This document shows, piece by piece, positions 38,259 to 46,079 of a stretch of DNA of 64,000 nt. The notes beneath the pieces are model-generated. The model did no database searches. It was not told where the DNA came from and saw nothing but the letters and a program-made list of their open reading frames with translations. Numbering within the stretch: position 1 is the first letter of the stretch; every line of letters begins with the position of its first letter. The position numbers were made by a program, and so were the translations under genes. Source of the DNA: Hydrogenispora ethanolica (lineage in GTDB: Bacteria; Bacillota; UBA4882; UBA8346); assembly GCF_004340685.1 (NCBI RefSeq), contig NZ_SLUN01000011.1:62001-126000 (forward strand), in the 5' to 3' direction.

Positions 38259-38623
38259 TTATCCACAACCAAAACCATTTACTCCGTCAAACGGAACCGT
38301 TTATCCACAAAAACAGATGGCTTATTCACAAAAAGAGCTTGCTGAACGACTGAGCAAGCTCTCCCATTCACAAAACAAGCTCGCTTATCCACAAAACGAG
38401 CTTGCTGAGCGATTGAGAGAGCTCACTTATTCACAAAACGAGCTTGCTGATTCACAAAACAAGCTCTCTCATCCACAAAAAGAGCTTGTTGAATGACTGA
38501 GAGAGCTCTCTTATTCACAAAACGAGCTTGCTGAGCGACTGAAAGAGCTCTCTCAGTCACCAAAGAGATCCGTGATTCACAAAACGTTTTCTTTCAGCTC
38601 CTCAACCTGATCACGTATCCACA
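38259..38623 (+). promoter_or_regulatory. array of DnaA-box-like 9-mers phased at 21/42 bp
   Basis: Eleven 9-mers match TTATCCACA, all in one orientation: exact at 38259, 38301 and 38385; TTATTCACA at 38322, 38427 and 38511; one mismatch to TTATYCACA at 38448, 38469, 38573 and 38615; two mismatches at 38364. Spacings are 42, 21, 42, 21, 42, 21, 21, 42, 62 and 42. Between boxes lie GAGCTTGCTGA and AGAGAGCTC segments that form hairpins. The plus frame also reads as a leucine heptad repeat (59 codons from ATG 38317 to TGA 38496, then continuing), but no ribosome binding site precedes it. No dnaA or dnaN is nearby. It fills most of the 703-bp gap 38054-38756. Confidence 0.65.
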
Positions 38624-38756
38624 AAACGATGCGAAAAGAAAAGAAAGCCCACCCATTTGAGCTCTCTGCAATCACGCGGCGATAGCAGCTTTGAAACTTT
38701 CACCTCTTTGAACGGCCCAGGTCAAAAGCCGCCGGGATTCCCGGTTCCATGGACTT

Positions 38757-38951
38757 TCAGCGCCGGCCTTTTTCCGCGACCCGCCGTTGATATTCATTCA
38801 GTAAGTGATCCCATTCAATGCTGGCGTTTAAGACTTCCCGATCGGTATAACCTTTTTCATTCCACAGCTGCTGCATCCGGTTACGGAGAAGCTCGATCTG
38901 TTCATAGAGCATTCGTAAAGAAACAAAATCTTGACCAACTGGCCTCTGCAT
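38757..38951 (-). CDS. Spo0E-like aspartyl-phosphate phosphatase
   Basis: 64 residues. The helix-turn-helix-pair pattern of Spo0E family proteins is visible: LYEQIELLRNRMQQLWNEKG, then DREVLNASIEWDHLLNEYQ. The family motif SQELD is here SIEWD, keeping Ser and the key Asp. Such proteins dephosphorylate Spo0A~P and delay sporulation. GAGGT lies 5-6 bases before ATG 38951; a TTG one codon upstream is possible. It stands alone, next to the DnaA-box-like array. Confidence 0.75.
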   Translation of the reverse strand: MQRPVGQDFVSLRMLYEQIELLRNRMQQLWNEKGYTDREVLNASIEWDHLLNEYQRRVAEKGRR

Positions 38952-39147
38952 CAATACCTCAATTCATGGTGATAACCGCATTTTTCCGTGTTTTTGCTTT
39001 ATATAAGGCTTGGGTTATCGATTCTCCATGACATAAATATATTTATGCCTAATTATACATTTACCGTCAAGTAAAAATCCGTACGAACTGCCTCCAGGTG
39101 TAGCGTGAAAGATAAGATTTGTGGCGATGGCCAGAATGGAGGTTATC

Positions 39148-39828
39148 ATGAATTCTTCCACAACGCTATTGGCGATCATTCCGGCTCGGTCCGGCTCCAA
39201 GCGGATCCCCGGCAAGAATATTCGGTTGCTGGCGGGGAAGCCGTTGATCGTTTACAGTATCGAATGCGCCTTGAGGAGCCCGAGTGTGGCTCGGGTGATT
39301 GTATCGACCGATTCGCCGGAGATCCGGGAACTCTCTCAAAAAGCCGGGGCCGACGCTCCGTTCTTGCGCCCCAAAGAATTGGCAGGCGATGAAACACCGA
39401 CCGTCGAGGTAGTTCGCCACACACTAAATTATCTCCAAGCCGCCGAGGGGATTCATTACGATTATTTCGTGCTGCTCCAACCCACTTCTCCTCTCCGGAC
39501 AGCGATTGACCTGGAGACCGCCTTTCAATTGCTCCGCACAGCTTCGGCGGACAGTGTCGTCAGCGTCAACCGAAATCCCATATTCTCCTCCCATTTAGTG
39601 ACGGAAGAGAATGGTTTCATCAATCCAGCGCGCGGCTTCTACAGCCATGAAGCTGCCTTATTTAGGTTAAACGGAGCGATTTATATTTCTCGTACGCAAA
39701 CCGTCCTGGAGAGCGGGCAGTTGCTGGGGGAAAAAATAATTTCCTATCGCATGCCCGATCTCCGGTCAGTGGATATTGACACGGAAGACGATCTGCGGCT
39801 GGCGGAATTACTACTTGGCGTATTATGA
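39148..39828 (+). CDS. CMP-nonulosonate (acylneuraminate) cytidylyltransferase, copy 1
   Basis: 226 residues. The signature LAIIPARSGSKRIPGKNIRLL (CTP-binding) opens the protein, followed by VSTDSPEI, LQPTSPLRT and DIDTEDDL near the end, typical of NeuA/PseF/LegF enzymes that activate a nonulosonic acid as CMP-sugar. GGAGG 5 bases before ATG 39148 fixes the start. The sugar (legionaminic, pseudaminic, neuraminic or other) cannot be told from sequence alone. Confidence 0.88.
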   Translation: MNSSTTLLAIIPARSGSKRIPGKNIRLLAGKPLIVYSIECALRSPSVARVIVSTDSPEIRELSQKAGADAPFLRPKELAGDETPTVEVVRHTLNYLQAAEGIHYDYFVLLQPTSPLRTAIDLETAFQLLRTASADSVVSVNRNPIFSSHLVTEENGFINPARGFYSHEAALFRLNGAIYISRTQTVLESGQLLGEKIISYRMPDLRSVDIDTEDDLRLAELLLGVL

Positions 39829-39910
39829 GGAACAGACTCGGGATCTTTGTAGATAGTGGGCCACACAACCGTGAGGCCGGTACATGGGAAATACTGATTT
39901 TACCGATGGT

Positions 39911-40735
39911 TCACCAAACGCTACGGCCGCCATCCACTACGATAACCGCCCCGGTAACATAGGAAGATGCTTCCGAAGCCAGAAACAGCACCGCCCCCTT
40001 CAGTTCATCGGGCTGTGCCATTCGCGCCATGGGAATCAAAGTCTGGATCCGCGTCAAGAATTCTTGACCCTGACCACTGTATACCCCGCCCGGGCACAGA
40101 GCGTTGCAGCGGACGCCGTATTCCGCCCAGTAAGTGGCCAAATACCGGGTAAGCCCGATCAGTCCGGTTTTGACTACTGAATAGGTCACCGGTTTAACGC
40201 TCTGTTGCGAGTCCGGCAGACCCTCTTTTTCATACAGGTGCTGGTTGGGAGCGATAATCCCGAGATCGGAAGAGATATTGATGATATTGCCTCTTCCGGC
40301 CGTGGCCATGGCCTGCCCGAAATATTTACAGCATAGAAAAGAACCGGTTAAACCTACCGCGATATCATCAAGCCATAATTCCAACGGAAAATTTTCCAAA
40401 CGCGAAGTATTCAAAAGTTGATTGGAATCGTCCACTTTGGGATTATTGGCCGCGTTATTAATCAAAATATCGATACGCTCAAAACGGTCCATGATCTGAC
40501 GATAAACATCCCGTACCTGATCTTCCCGAGTAATATCCGCCACAAAACTGGCGGCTGGCATCGCATATTGGGATGCCAGATTCTTTAGCGCGGCATCCAA
40601 TTGGGCCGGGTTAAGATCAATTAATACCGGTGTGCCACCGTATTCGGCAATGACTTCAGCGTGCTTCTGCCCCAAAAAGCCAGCCCCGCCGGTGATCACC
40701 GCTACTTTGCCGGATAAATCAAACAGCTCTCGCAT
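39911..40735 (-). CDS. SDR oxidoreductase, PtmA-like
   Basis: 274 residues. Rossmann motif VAVITGGAGFLGQKHAE, NNAANNPKV, the catalytic Tyr and Lys in TYSVVKTG, and SSDLGIIAPNQHLY with a terminal VDGGRSVW. The overall pattern matches PtmA-type SDRs found with legionaminic acid or flagellin glycosylation genes. The frame runs 66 codons upstream through two repeat elements, but ATG 40735 with GGTGGA upstream matches the family start. Confidence 0.85.
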   Translation of the reverse strand: MRELFDLSGKVAVITGGAGFLGQKHAEVIAEYGGTPVLIDLNPAQLDAALKNLASQYAMPAASFVADITREDQVRDVYRQIMDRFERIDILINNAANNPKVDDSNQLLNTSRLENFPLELWLDDIAVGLTGSFLCCKYFGQAMATAGRGNIINISSDLGIIAPNQHLYEKEGLPDSQQSVKPVTYSVVKTGLIGLTRYLATYWAEYGVRCNALCPGGVYSGQGQEFLTRIQTLIPMARMAQPDELKGAVLFLASEASSYVTGAVIVVDGGRSVW

Positions 40736-40753
40736 AATGTTCCACCCGATTCC

Positions 40754-40858
40754 TACAGCATTTTGCGAAAGCGTTGGCGGGTTTGGAACGAAAAGCGCGA
40801 ACGCTTCACCGCACTTTTCGAGAACAAAGCCGTTTACGCTTTCACAAAATGCTATATC
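40754..40858 (-). repeat. boundary element family 2, copy B
   Basis: 105 bp, about 85 percent identical to 33087-33193 when read on the minus strand, with the same terminal ATAGCATTTTGTGAAAGCG / CGCTTTCGCAAAATGCTGTA pairing and inner GAAAAG/CTTTTC hairpin. As in copy A, it sits just upstream of a gene start (18 bp before the 40735 ATG) in the same relative orientation. Confidence 0.8.
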
Positions 40859-40860
40859 GA

Positions 40861-40995
40861 TTAAAAGCCATGTGATAAAGTCTCTTTCACTTCGATTCGA
40901 CCTGCAAAAGGATATTAAAACCGACTTTATCACTTGCTTCTCTGAGCTTTTGTGTTCACCCTGGCCTTCGGACAGGGTTTATCACAACGCTTTTA
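40861..40995 (-). repeat. boundary element family 1, copy 3 (inverted)
   Basis: 135 bp on the minus strand, starting TAAAAGCGTTGTGATAAACC at the stop codon of the SDR gene 40993-41766 and ending TTTATCACATGGCTTTTAA. The stop TAA of the gene is the first triplet of the element, exactly as in copy 1. It abuts family 2 copy B. Confidence 0.8.
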
Positions 40996-41766
40996 TATGC
41001 CTACCGTTTGCCCACCGTCGATAACCAAACAAGCGCCCGTGGTGAAGGAAGAACGTTCCGACGCCAAAAAAACAGCCGCCACAGCGATCTCTTCCGGCCG
41101 GCCAAAACGTTGGAGCGGCACGTTCATTTGCAACATCGTTTGGACCCGTTCCGGATCGGCTTTAACTTTTCCGGCCCAACTCCCGCCTTGGAAATAAATA
41201 TTACCTGGCGCAATGCAATTGACCCGGACGCCCATACCGCCTACCTTGCGCGCCAGATTCTTGGCAAAGGCGATTAGCGCGCTCTTGGCTGCCGCATAGT
41301 CTACCGGTGCCCCAAAGGCTTCCAGCCCGGCTATTGACGCGATGAAAAGAATATTCCCCCGCGTTGTTTGGAGCAATGGGAAGAATTCCCGGACCGTATC
41401 CACTGCTGAATCGAAGTTCACTCGAACCACCCGCTTAAAATGGGCTGCGGGTGGAAGCGGCTCAGCCACGCTTTCGCCGCTTCCTACATTGACCACCAGA
41501 ATATCCAGGCCGCTCCAGGAGGTAACGATTTTATTTTTCAAGCCTAGAATCGAGTCGCTGTCGGTAAAATCACATGCCAAAGCCAGTAACTCGCTGCCAA
41601 TATAAGCCTGGGACAGATTCCGATGCAATCGATCGAGATCCGACTGATGGCGACTGGTCAAAACAACCCGGGCGCCTTCGGCCAGGAATTCTTTTGCGAT
41701 CGCCAAACCAATTCCCCGCGACGATCCGGTAACCAATACCCGTTTTTGATGCAATAGCAATTCCAT
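40993..41766 (-). CDS. SDR oxidoreductase
   Basis: 257 residues, short-chain dehydrogenase: VLVTGSSRGIGLAIA, VVNVGSGES (NAG-like position altered to NVG), catalytic Tyr-Lys in DYAAAKSAL and the terminal IDGGQTVGI. It is distinct from the PtmA-like neighbour. The last codons and stop border a repeat element. It is 6 bp downstream of the methyltransferase gene. The substrate is probably a sugar intermediate (inference from context). Confidence 0.85.
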   Translation of the reverse strand: MELLLHQKRVLVTGSSRGIGLAIAKEFLAEGARVVLTSRHQSDLDRLHRNLSQAYIGSELLALACDFTDSDSILGLKNKIVTSWSGLDILVVNVGSGESVAEPLPPAAHFKRVVRVNFDSAVDTVREFFPLLQTTRGNILFIASIAGLEAFGAPVDYAAAKSALIAFAKNLARKVGGMGVRVNCIAPGNIYFQGGSWAGKVKADPERVQTMLQMNVPLQRFGRPEEIAVAAVFLASERSSFTTGACLVIDGGQTVGI

Positions 41767-41772
41767 TCCGTA

Positions 41773-42609
41773 TCACGCTTTCGCGGTACTACTACTTTGT
41801 TTTTTTGCGAGGATAACATATTCGCCTTGTTCCAACGGAATATCACAATTATCCCCGGAAAAGACCCGACCCGTAAAACCGGCTTTTGCTAGAATGCTTA
41901 GCATTGTTTCTGGAGTATAATTGCGCAAAACATTGATGAAGTGGGAGCGCTCCGTGGAGTTTCGTTTGATAAAGGTTTTATTCCAGATGATATCCTTTTG
42001 GTCATTCAAGGAAAATTGAACCAAAACCAATTCCCAAGGGTCATATTCGGGAAACCTTTCCCACCAATGATATACTCCGTTTTGAAGACGGATCATTTCC
42101 AGAATATTCCTAAAATCCATTAATTGCAAAAGTAAGAAACCATCCTCCCTGAGCGACTGAGTTATCCACTGCACTAAAGAAGCTTCGGCATGGGGAGCAA
42201 CAGGCGCAATCAGTTGGAAGACCAGATCAACCCCGATAATCAAATCGTACTGTTGCAAATGGGCAGCATTCAGAATATTGTCATTGATATTGATGACATG
42301 CTCACTATGAACCCATTCTCGAAATTTTTCGGCAAACCGATGCCGGGATGCGCTGATCTCATAGCCAATCCCTTCTCTTAATAACCCCGCTTGTTCCAGG
42401 CGATATAACAATTTACTATTTCCCGAACCGATCTCGCATATCTTTCCTTGCCAGGAAGGTGCGACCGACACACAGTATTTTCGTAAAAATCTGACATACG
42501 GATCACAGGAAGCGAGTTTGGCCGAACAATAACTCCGGAAACTTTCGTCATTGAAATTTTGGAGTTCTTCAACCTGATTATAGGCGATTAAATTGACATG
42601 CCGACTCAT
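41773..42609 (-). CDS. class I SAM-dependent methyltransferase
   Basis: 278 residues. The SAM motif KICEIGSGNSKLLYRLE, an acidic motif II LIIGVDLVFQL and LREDGFLLLQLMD are visible. The family beyond class I is unclear. AGAGG precedes the ATG. It belongs to the minus-strand sugar cluster between the VOC protein and the SDR, so a sugar or glycan methyl acceptor is likely (inference). Confidence 0.75.
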   Translation of the reverse strand: MSRHVNLIAYNQVEELQNFNDESFRSYCSAKLASCDPYVRFLRKYCVSVAPSWQGKICEIGSGNSKLLYRLEQAGLLREGIGYEISASRHRFAEKFREWVHSEHVININDNILNAAHLQQYDLIIGVDLVFQLIAPVAPHAEASLVQWITQSLREDGFLLLQLMDFRNILEMIRLQNGVYHWWERFPEYDPWELVLVQFSLNDQKDIIWNKTFIKRNSTERSHFINVLRNYTPETMLSILAKAGFTGRVFSGDNCDIPLEQGEYVILAKKQSSSTAKA

Positions 42610-42643
42610 TGCATCCTCTCCTTATTCAAGAGGATACCCGGAC

Positions 42644-43081
42644 TCAGCAGTCCTCCACCAATTCAATGATATTCCCATCCGGGTCATGGCAGTATAATAC
42701 TTTCGCTTTGCCATCCGGTGCTATTTGGGGTGGACTTTTACAAGGAACGCCCTTTTGGCAGAGGAGCTGATATAATCCGGTGATATCCTCGACTGTCAGG
42801 GCAATATGAGAGCAACCGAGCCGGTTGGCCGGTTGCAGCCCCGGGTTCCCTCCGGAATCAGGGTGCGAAACATACTGCAAAAGTTCCAGCACCGAACCAT
42901 CCGGGGCTTTTAATTTGACCCACTCCAGAATCACTCCGGGGATTCCGACGACCCTTTCGATATAAGTCCCTCGCTCCTCGGCTCGTTTCCAAATGGTATA
43001 ATTCAAAACTTCCTGATAAAAAGCCACCGCGCGCGCGAGGTCTCGCACCACCACGCCAGTATGGCGGTATCCTCCGATCAT
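42644..43081 (-). CDS. VOC-family (glyoxalase-like) protein
   Basis: 145 residues with two beta-alpha-beta-beta-beta modules: HTGVVVRDLARAVAFYQEVL and CSHIALTVEDITGLYQLL, and the C-terminal HDPDGNIIELVE. Likely metal ligands are His7, Glu65 and His92-type positions plus the final Glu. VOC enzymes include isomerases, epimerases and dioxygenases. Its start overlaps the aminotransferase stop as ATGA, tying it to the sugar pathway; an epimerase or isomerase role is plausible. Confidence 0.85.
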   Translation of the reverse strand: MIGGYRHTGVVVRDLARAVAFYQEVLNYTIWKRAEERGTYIERVVGIPGVILEWVKLKAPDGSVLELLQYVSHPDSGGNPGLQPANRLGCSHIALTVEDITGLYQLLCQKGVPCKSPPQIAPDGKAKVLYCHDPDGNIIELVEDC

Positions 43082-44463
43082 GGTTGCCCTTCCAAAGCTT
43101 CTTTAATCGCTTCATCCAGGACTTCCAACCCTTCCATTAGCGCTTCATCGCAAATGGTTAATGGTGGCCCCAGCTTGATAGACTCCCTTCCGGTGCAGAC
43201 TACCAATAATCCTTTGCCCATGGCGATCTCTGCGATCCGGGAACAAAGTTCGGACAATGGATTGCCATCGGCATCATAAAACAGCAGGGCTGCCACCATT
43301 CCTTTACCCAATACATACCGGATCTGATCCGGGTACTTCGCTTGGATTGCCCTCAGCCGCTGCTGGAATAATTCGCCGCGCGGTATCGACCGCTCAATGA
43401 TCCCATCTTCCAACAACGCCTGCAGATTGGCTTTACCAGCAGCGCAAACCATCGGGTTGGCGGAGTGAGTTGAACTCATGGAGCCAATCTCCGGTAAATC
43501 CATGATCTTCGCCCTTCCCAACACCAACGCCAGCGGCAGGCTCGATCCGGCACCCTTGCCGCAGCAGAGCAGGTCGGGCTCAACGCCATAGTGCATGTAA
43601 CCGAAGAGTTTTCCGGTCCGGCCGAAGCCCGACTGCATTTCATCGAAAGCTACCAAAAGATGGTGTTGCCGGGCGAAGTCGACAAGTTCCTGGATATATT
43701 CGGCAGGATAAAAAATCGCTCCCCAACCTTGAAACGTTTCGATCATGAAACCGCATAAATCGGCATCGGCATCCAGTTTTTGATCCCGAAGCAATTCCTC
43801 CATACTGCGCCGGAAGTATTCTCGGGGATTCCGAACGGCATCTTCCCGCCACGGATAGGGGAATGGCAGATGATAAATGTTGGGGTCGAGGTAGCCGATC
43901 CATTCTTGCTGGGCAGTATTTCCTCCCATCATCTGGGCTCCCATGGTACGACCATGCCAGTTTCCCTCAAAACAGATCACGCCGGGTCGTTTCTTCCCTT
44001 TTTTCCATCCAGCCATCCGCATCAGTTTCAAGCCGGCTTCGGTAGCTTCCGTCCCGGCTGATACGAGAAAAGCTTTCTCAAATGGGGCGGGAGTATTTTC
44101 AATCAGGTATTGTAAGTACTCGGCCCGTTCTTTACTGGCGTATGTGTAGGTATGCAAAAGGGGTTTAGCCAAAACATCTCGCAATGATTGGAGAATCCGC
44201 GGGTTGCCGTGGCCAGCGTTAGTTACAAAGATCGTGCTGGTAAAGTCGATCCATTGATTGCCCCAGGCATCGGACACCAGAAAATCTTGCGCCCGCTCCC
44301 AAACTACCGGCAGCTGGCCGTGCATGGAAACCGATTCATACTTCTCCAAAGCGTACAATAGGTCGAGGCTTTCCGGCACGGGAATGGGAGTCACGATCCG
44401 CCGGAATTCTGTCTCAATCCTCGGCACATCTTTCGGTATCAAGCTAAATTTAAACCCGGACAT
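43078..44463 (-). CDS. class III PLP-dependent aminotransferase
   Basis: 461 residues, fold-type I class III. It has the glycine-rich region LVSAGTEATEAGLKL, FEGNWHGRTMGAQM, AFDEMQSGFGRTG, and the PLP lysine in LLCCGKGAGSSLPL. Nonulosonic acid clusters usually use DegT-family (class V-like) sugar aminotransferases, so a class III enzyme here is unexpected and suggests a keto or aldehyde substrate of another kind. It lies between CMP-sugar synthetase copy 2 (1 bp) and the VOC gene (overlap). Confidence 0.88.
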   Translation of the reverse strand: MSGFKFSLIPKDVPRIETEFRRIVTPIPVPESLDLLYALEKYESVSMHGQLPVVWERAQDFLVSDAWGNQWIDFTSTIFVTNAGHGNPRILQSLRDVLAKPLLHTYTYASKERAEYLQYLIENTPAPFEKAFLVSAGTEATEAGLKLMRMAGWKKGKKRPGVICFEGNWHGRTMGAQMMGGNTAQQEWIGYLDPNIYHLPFPYPWREDAVRNPREYFRRSMEELLRDQKLDADADLCGFMIETFQGWGAIFYPAEYIQELVDFARQHHLLVAFDEMQSGFGRTGKLFGYMHYGVEPDLLCCGKGAGSSLPLALVLGRAKIMDLPEIGSMSSTHSANPMVCAAGKANLQALLEDGIIERSIPRGELFQQRLRAIQAKYPDQIRYVLGKGMVAALLFYDADGNPLSELCSRIAEIAMGKGLLVVCTGRESIKLGPPLTICDEALMEGLEVLDEAIKEALEGQP

Positions 44464-45213
44464 TTAAACGAAGCCTCTTTTCGGATAATTTTCTTTCAAG
44501 TAGTCCCATAATACGCTGCCGTTTTTTTCAAGTTGATATTGTAATAATTCAAAATCGCTCACAGTATCGACTTCCGTGCAGTTCGGCGATACGAAGGCCA
44601 GCATTTTTTCTCCATGGAGCCGCCCGGAACTGAGGATTAAAGCCGGAATTACCACATCCACATATCCATCGGGGATGTATGCATCGGAAAAGGCTTGCCT
44701 GGGGTTATTCAGAACTTCATTGTCGATATTCCCGCCAAAACTGCGAAAATAGCCTAGTTCGTCCAGACGGAACCATTTCCAGGGAGATTCCGGAGCTAAA
44801 TGCGCGGACCGTAGGGAACTGGCTTCCGGATGATTAAGCAATCGGTTAATGGCTGCTTCAATCACTTGCGGCTCCCGCAACGGAGTGGTCGGGCGCAAGT
44901 GTACCAAATAATCGGGGATTTTAGCTTCATGTTTTTGAAACCATTCGAGCGCGTGCCTCATAAATTCTAAATCGGCGGACTGGTCTCGGGCTAACTCCGC
45001 GGGACGCAGAAATGGCGTTTCCGCCCCATAGGATTGGGCGATTGCGGCAATCTCCGCCGAATCAGTGGAAACGACAACCCGCGTGATATCATTCGCTAAT
45101 TTCGCAGCGGCAATGGAGAATGCGATCAGCGGATAGCCCCCCAACAACCGAATGTTCTTCCCTGGTACTCCTTTGGAGCCGCCCCGCGCCGGAATAATCG
45201 CCAGAATATTCAT
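44464..45213 (-). CDS. CMP-nonulosonate (acylneuraminate) cytidylyltransferase, copy 2
   Basis: 249 residues: LAIIPARGGSKGVPGKNIRLL, VVSTDSAEI, HLRPTTPLREP and EVDTVSDFELL. It is paralogous to 39148-39828 but diverged, so probably specific for a different sugar or redundant. It overlaps the TIM-barrel gene upstream as ATGA and abuts the aminotransferase downstream. Confidence 0.88.
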   Translation of the reverse strand: MNILAIIPARGGSKGVPGKNIRLLGGYPLIAFSIAAAKLANDITRVVVSTDSAEIAAIAQSYGAETPFLRPAELARDQSADLEFMRHALEWFQKHEAKIPDYLVHLRPTTPLREPQVIEAAINRLLNHPEASSLRSAHLAPESPWKWFRLDELGYFRSFGGNIDNEVLNNPRQAFSDAYIPDGYVDVVIPALILSSGRLHGEKMLAFVSPNCTEVDTVSDFELLQYQLEKNGSVLWDYLKENYPKRGFV

Positions 45214-46079
45214 TGGACATCTTCCTTATGTTCAGGAATGCTTTTTTTCTGCTCTTCCCACTCGGTCAATCTCGGCCGAAGCCATGCCAATTGTCGACGA
45301 AAGACTTGGATACCCTCATCATCACGATAGGCCTGCATAATCAGAGGACCATCATATCCAACTTGTGCCAGCGCAGCAAAGAACGCTTGAAAATCCGCAT
45401 CTCCCGTTCCTAGCGGAACCGAGCTTCCCCCTTTTGGACGATCCTTCAAGTGAATATCCGAAATCCGATCGCCATAGGCGGCCAATTCTTCTAAAGGATC
45501 ATATCCCAAGGCAGCGCTGTTACCCGTATCATAGTTAACGGTAAAGATTTTCGAGTCCAAGGTCGCTAAAAACTCTCGAAAGGCTCTTGGGGGAAGATCA
45601 GTCTCCAACGCCAAGTTGATTCCTAAGTTTTCCGCCACATCTTTAGCAGGGCGGATATTTCTGAGAAAACTCAGCACGTCGGCTTCGTTTTTCAGTGAAG
45701 ACTGGTCTACACAGGGAATGACGATATCCGTAACCCCGATCTTTTTAGCATTCCGCAAAAGTTTCTGCAGCATCTGACTGCTTTGAATCGCCAACTCCTG
45801 AACAGAATGATGGATGGGTGCTTCCATGAAATAATCGGCACAGATAGTTTTGACTTCTACTTTTGTCTGTTCGGAAACCGTTTGAATTGCTGTGAGCCCG
45901 GTTTCGTGAAGCAAAGGATTGGATTCGGCTTGCTCATGATCAAAGATGAATTCGATAAGCTCGAGGCCCAGTGTGTGGGCAATTTCGAACTCATCCTGCC
46001 AATAACCGACCGGATGAGCTTGATATCGTCCATGATATTTGGGGAGTAACCTTCCTTGCATCACACCGAGCTTATTCAT
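45210..46079 (-). CDS. sugar phosphate isomerase/epimerase (AP endonuclease 2-like TIM barrel)
   Basis: 289 residues. Xylose-isomerase-like TIM-barrel features: GVMQGRLLPK at the start, the metal-ligand regions LALETDLPP, NYDTGNSAALGYDP and DIHLKDRPKGG, and MQAYRDDEG near the end. The substrate is probably a sugar or keto acid of the pathway. It overlaps the methyltransferase by 8 bp and CMP synthetase copy 2 by 4 bp, so all are one transcript. Confidence 0.82.
   Translation of the reverse strand: MNKLGVMQGRLLPKYHGRYQAHPVGYWQDEFEIAHTLGLELIEFIFDHEQAESNPLLHETGLTAIQTVSEQTKVEVKTICADYFMEAPIHHSVQELAIQSSQMLQKLLRNAKKIGVTDIVIPCVDQSSLKNEADVLSFLRNIRPAKDVAENLGINLALETDLPPRAFREFLATLDSKIFTVNYDTGNSAALGYDPLEELAAYGDRISDIHLKDRPKGGSSVPLGTGDADFQAFFAALAQVGYDGPLIMQAYRDDEGIQVFRRQLAWLRPRLTEWEEQKKSIPEHKEDVQ

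Noticed and set aside
38259-38623. CRISPR array
   Set aside because: The repeated parts are short (9-15 bp), degenerate and without unique equal-length spacers; there are no cas genes.
38259-38623. Chromosomal oriC
   Set aside because: No dnaA, dnaN, rpmH or gyrase genes flank it and no DnaA-trio was recognised. A regulatory DnaA-box cluster is the more careful reading.
39911-40933. Longer 340-codon SDR with N-terminal extension
   Set aside because: The extra 66 codons are read from the family 1 and family 2 repeats; the SDR family start and ribosome binding site are at 40735.
35661-40995. Insertion sequences
   Set aside because: The repeated elements are only 105-135 bp and encode no transposase, so at most they are non-autonomous elements.
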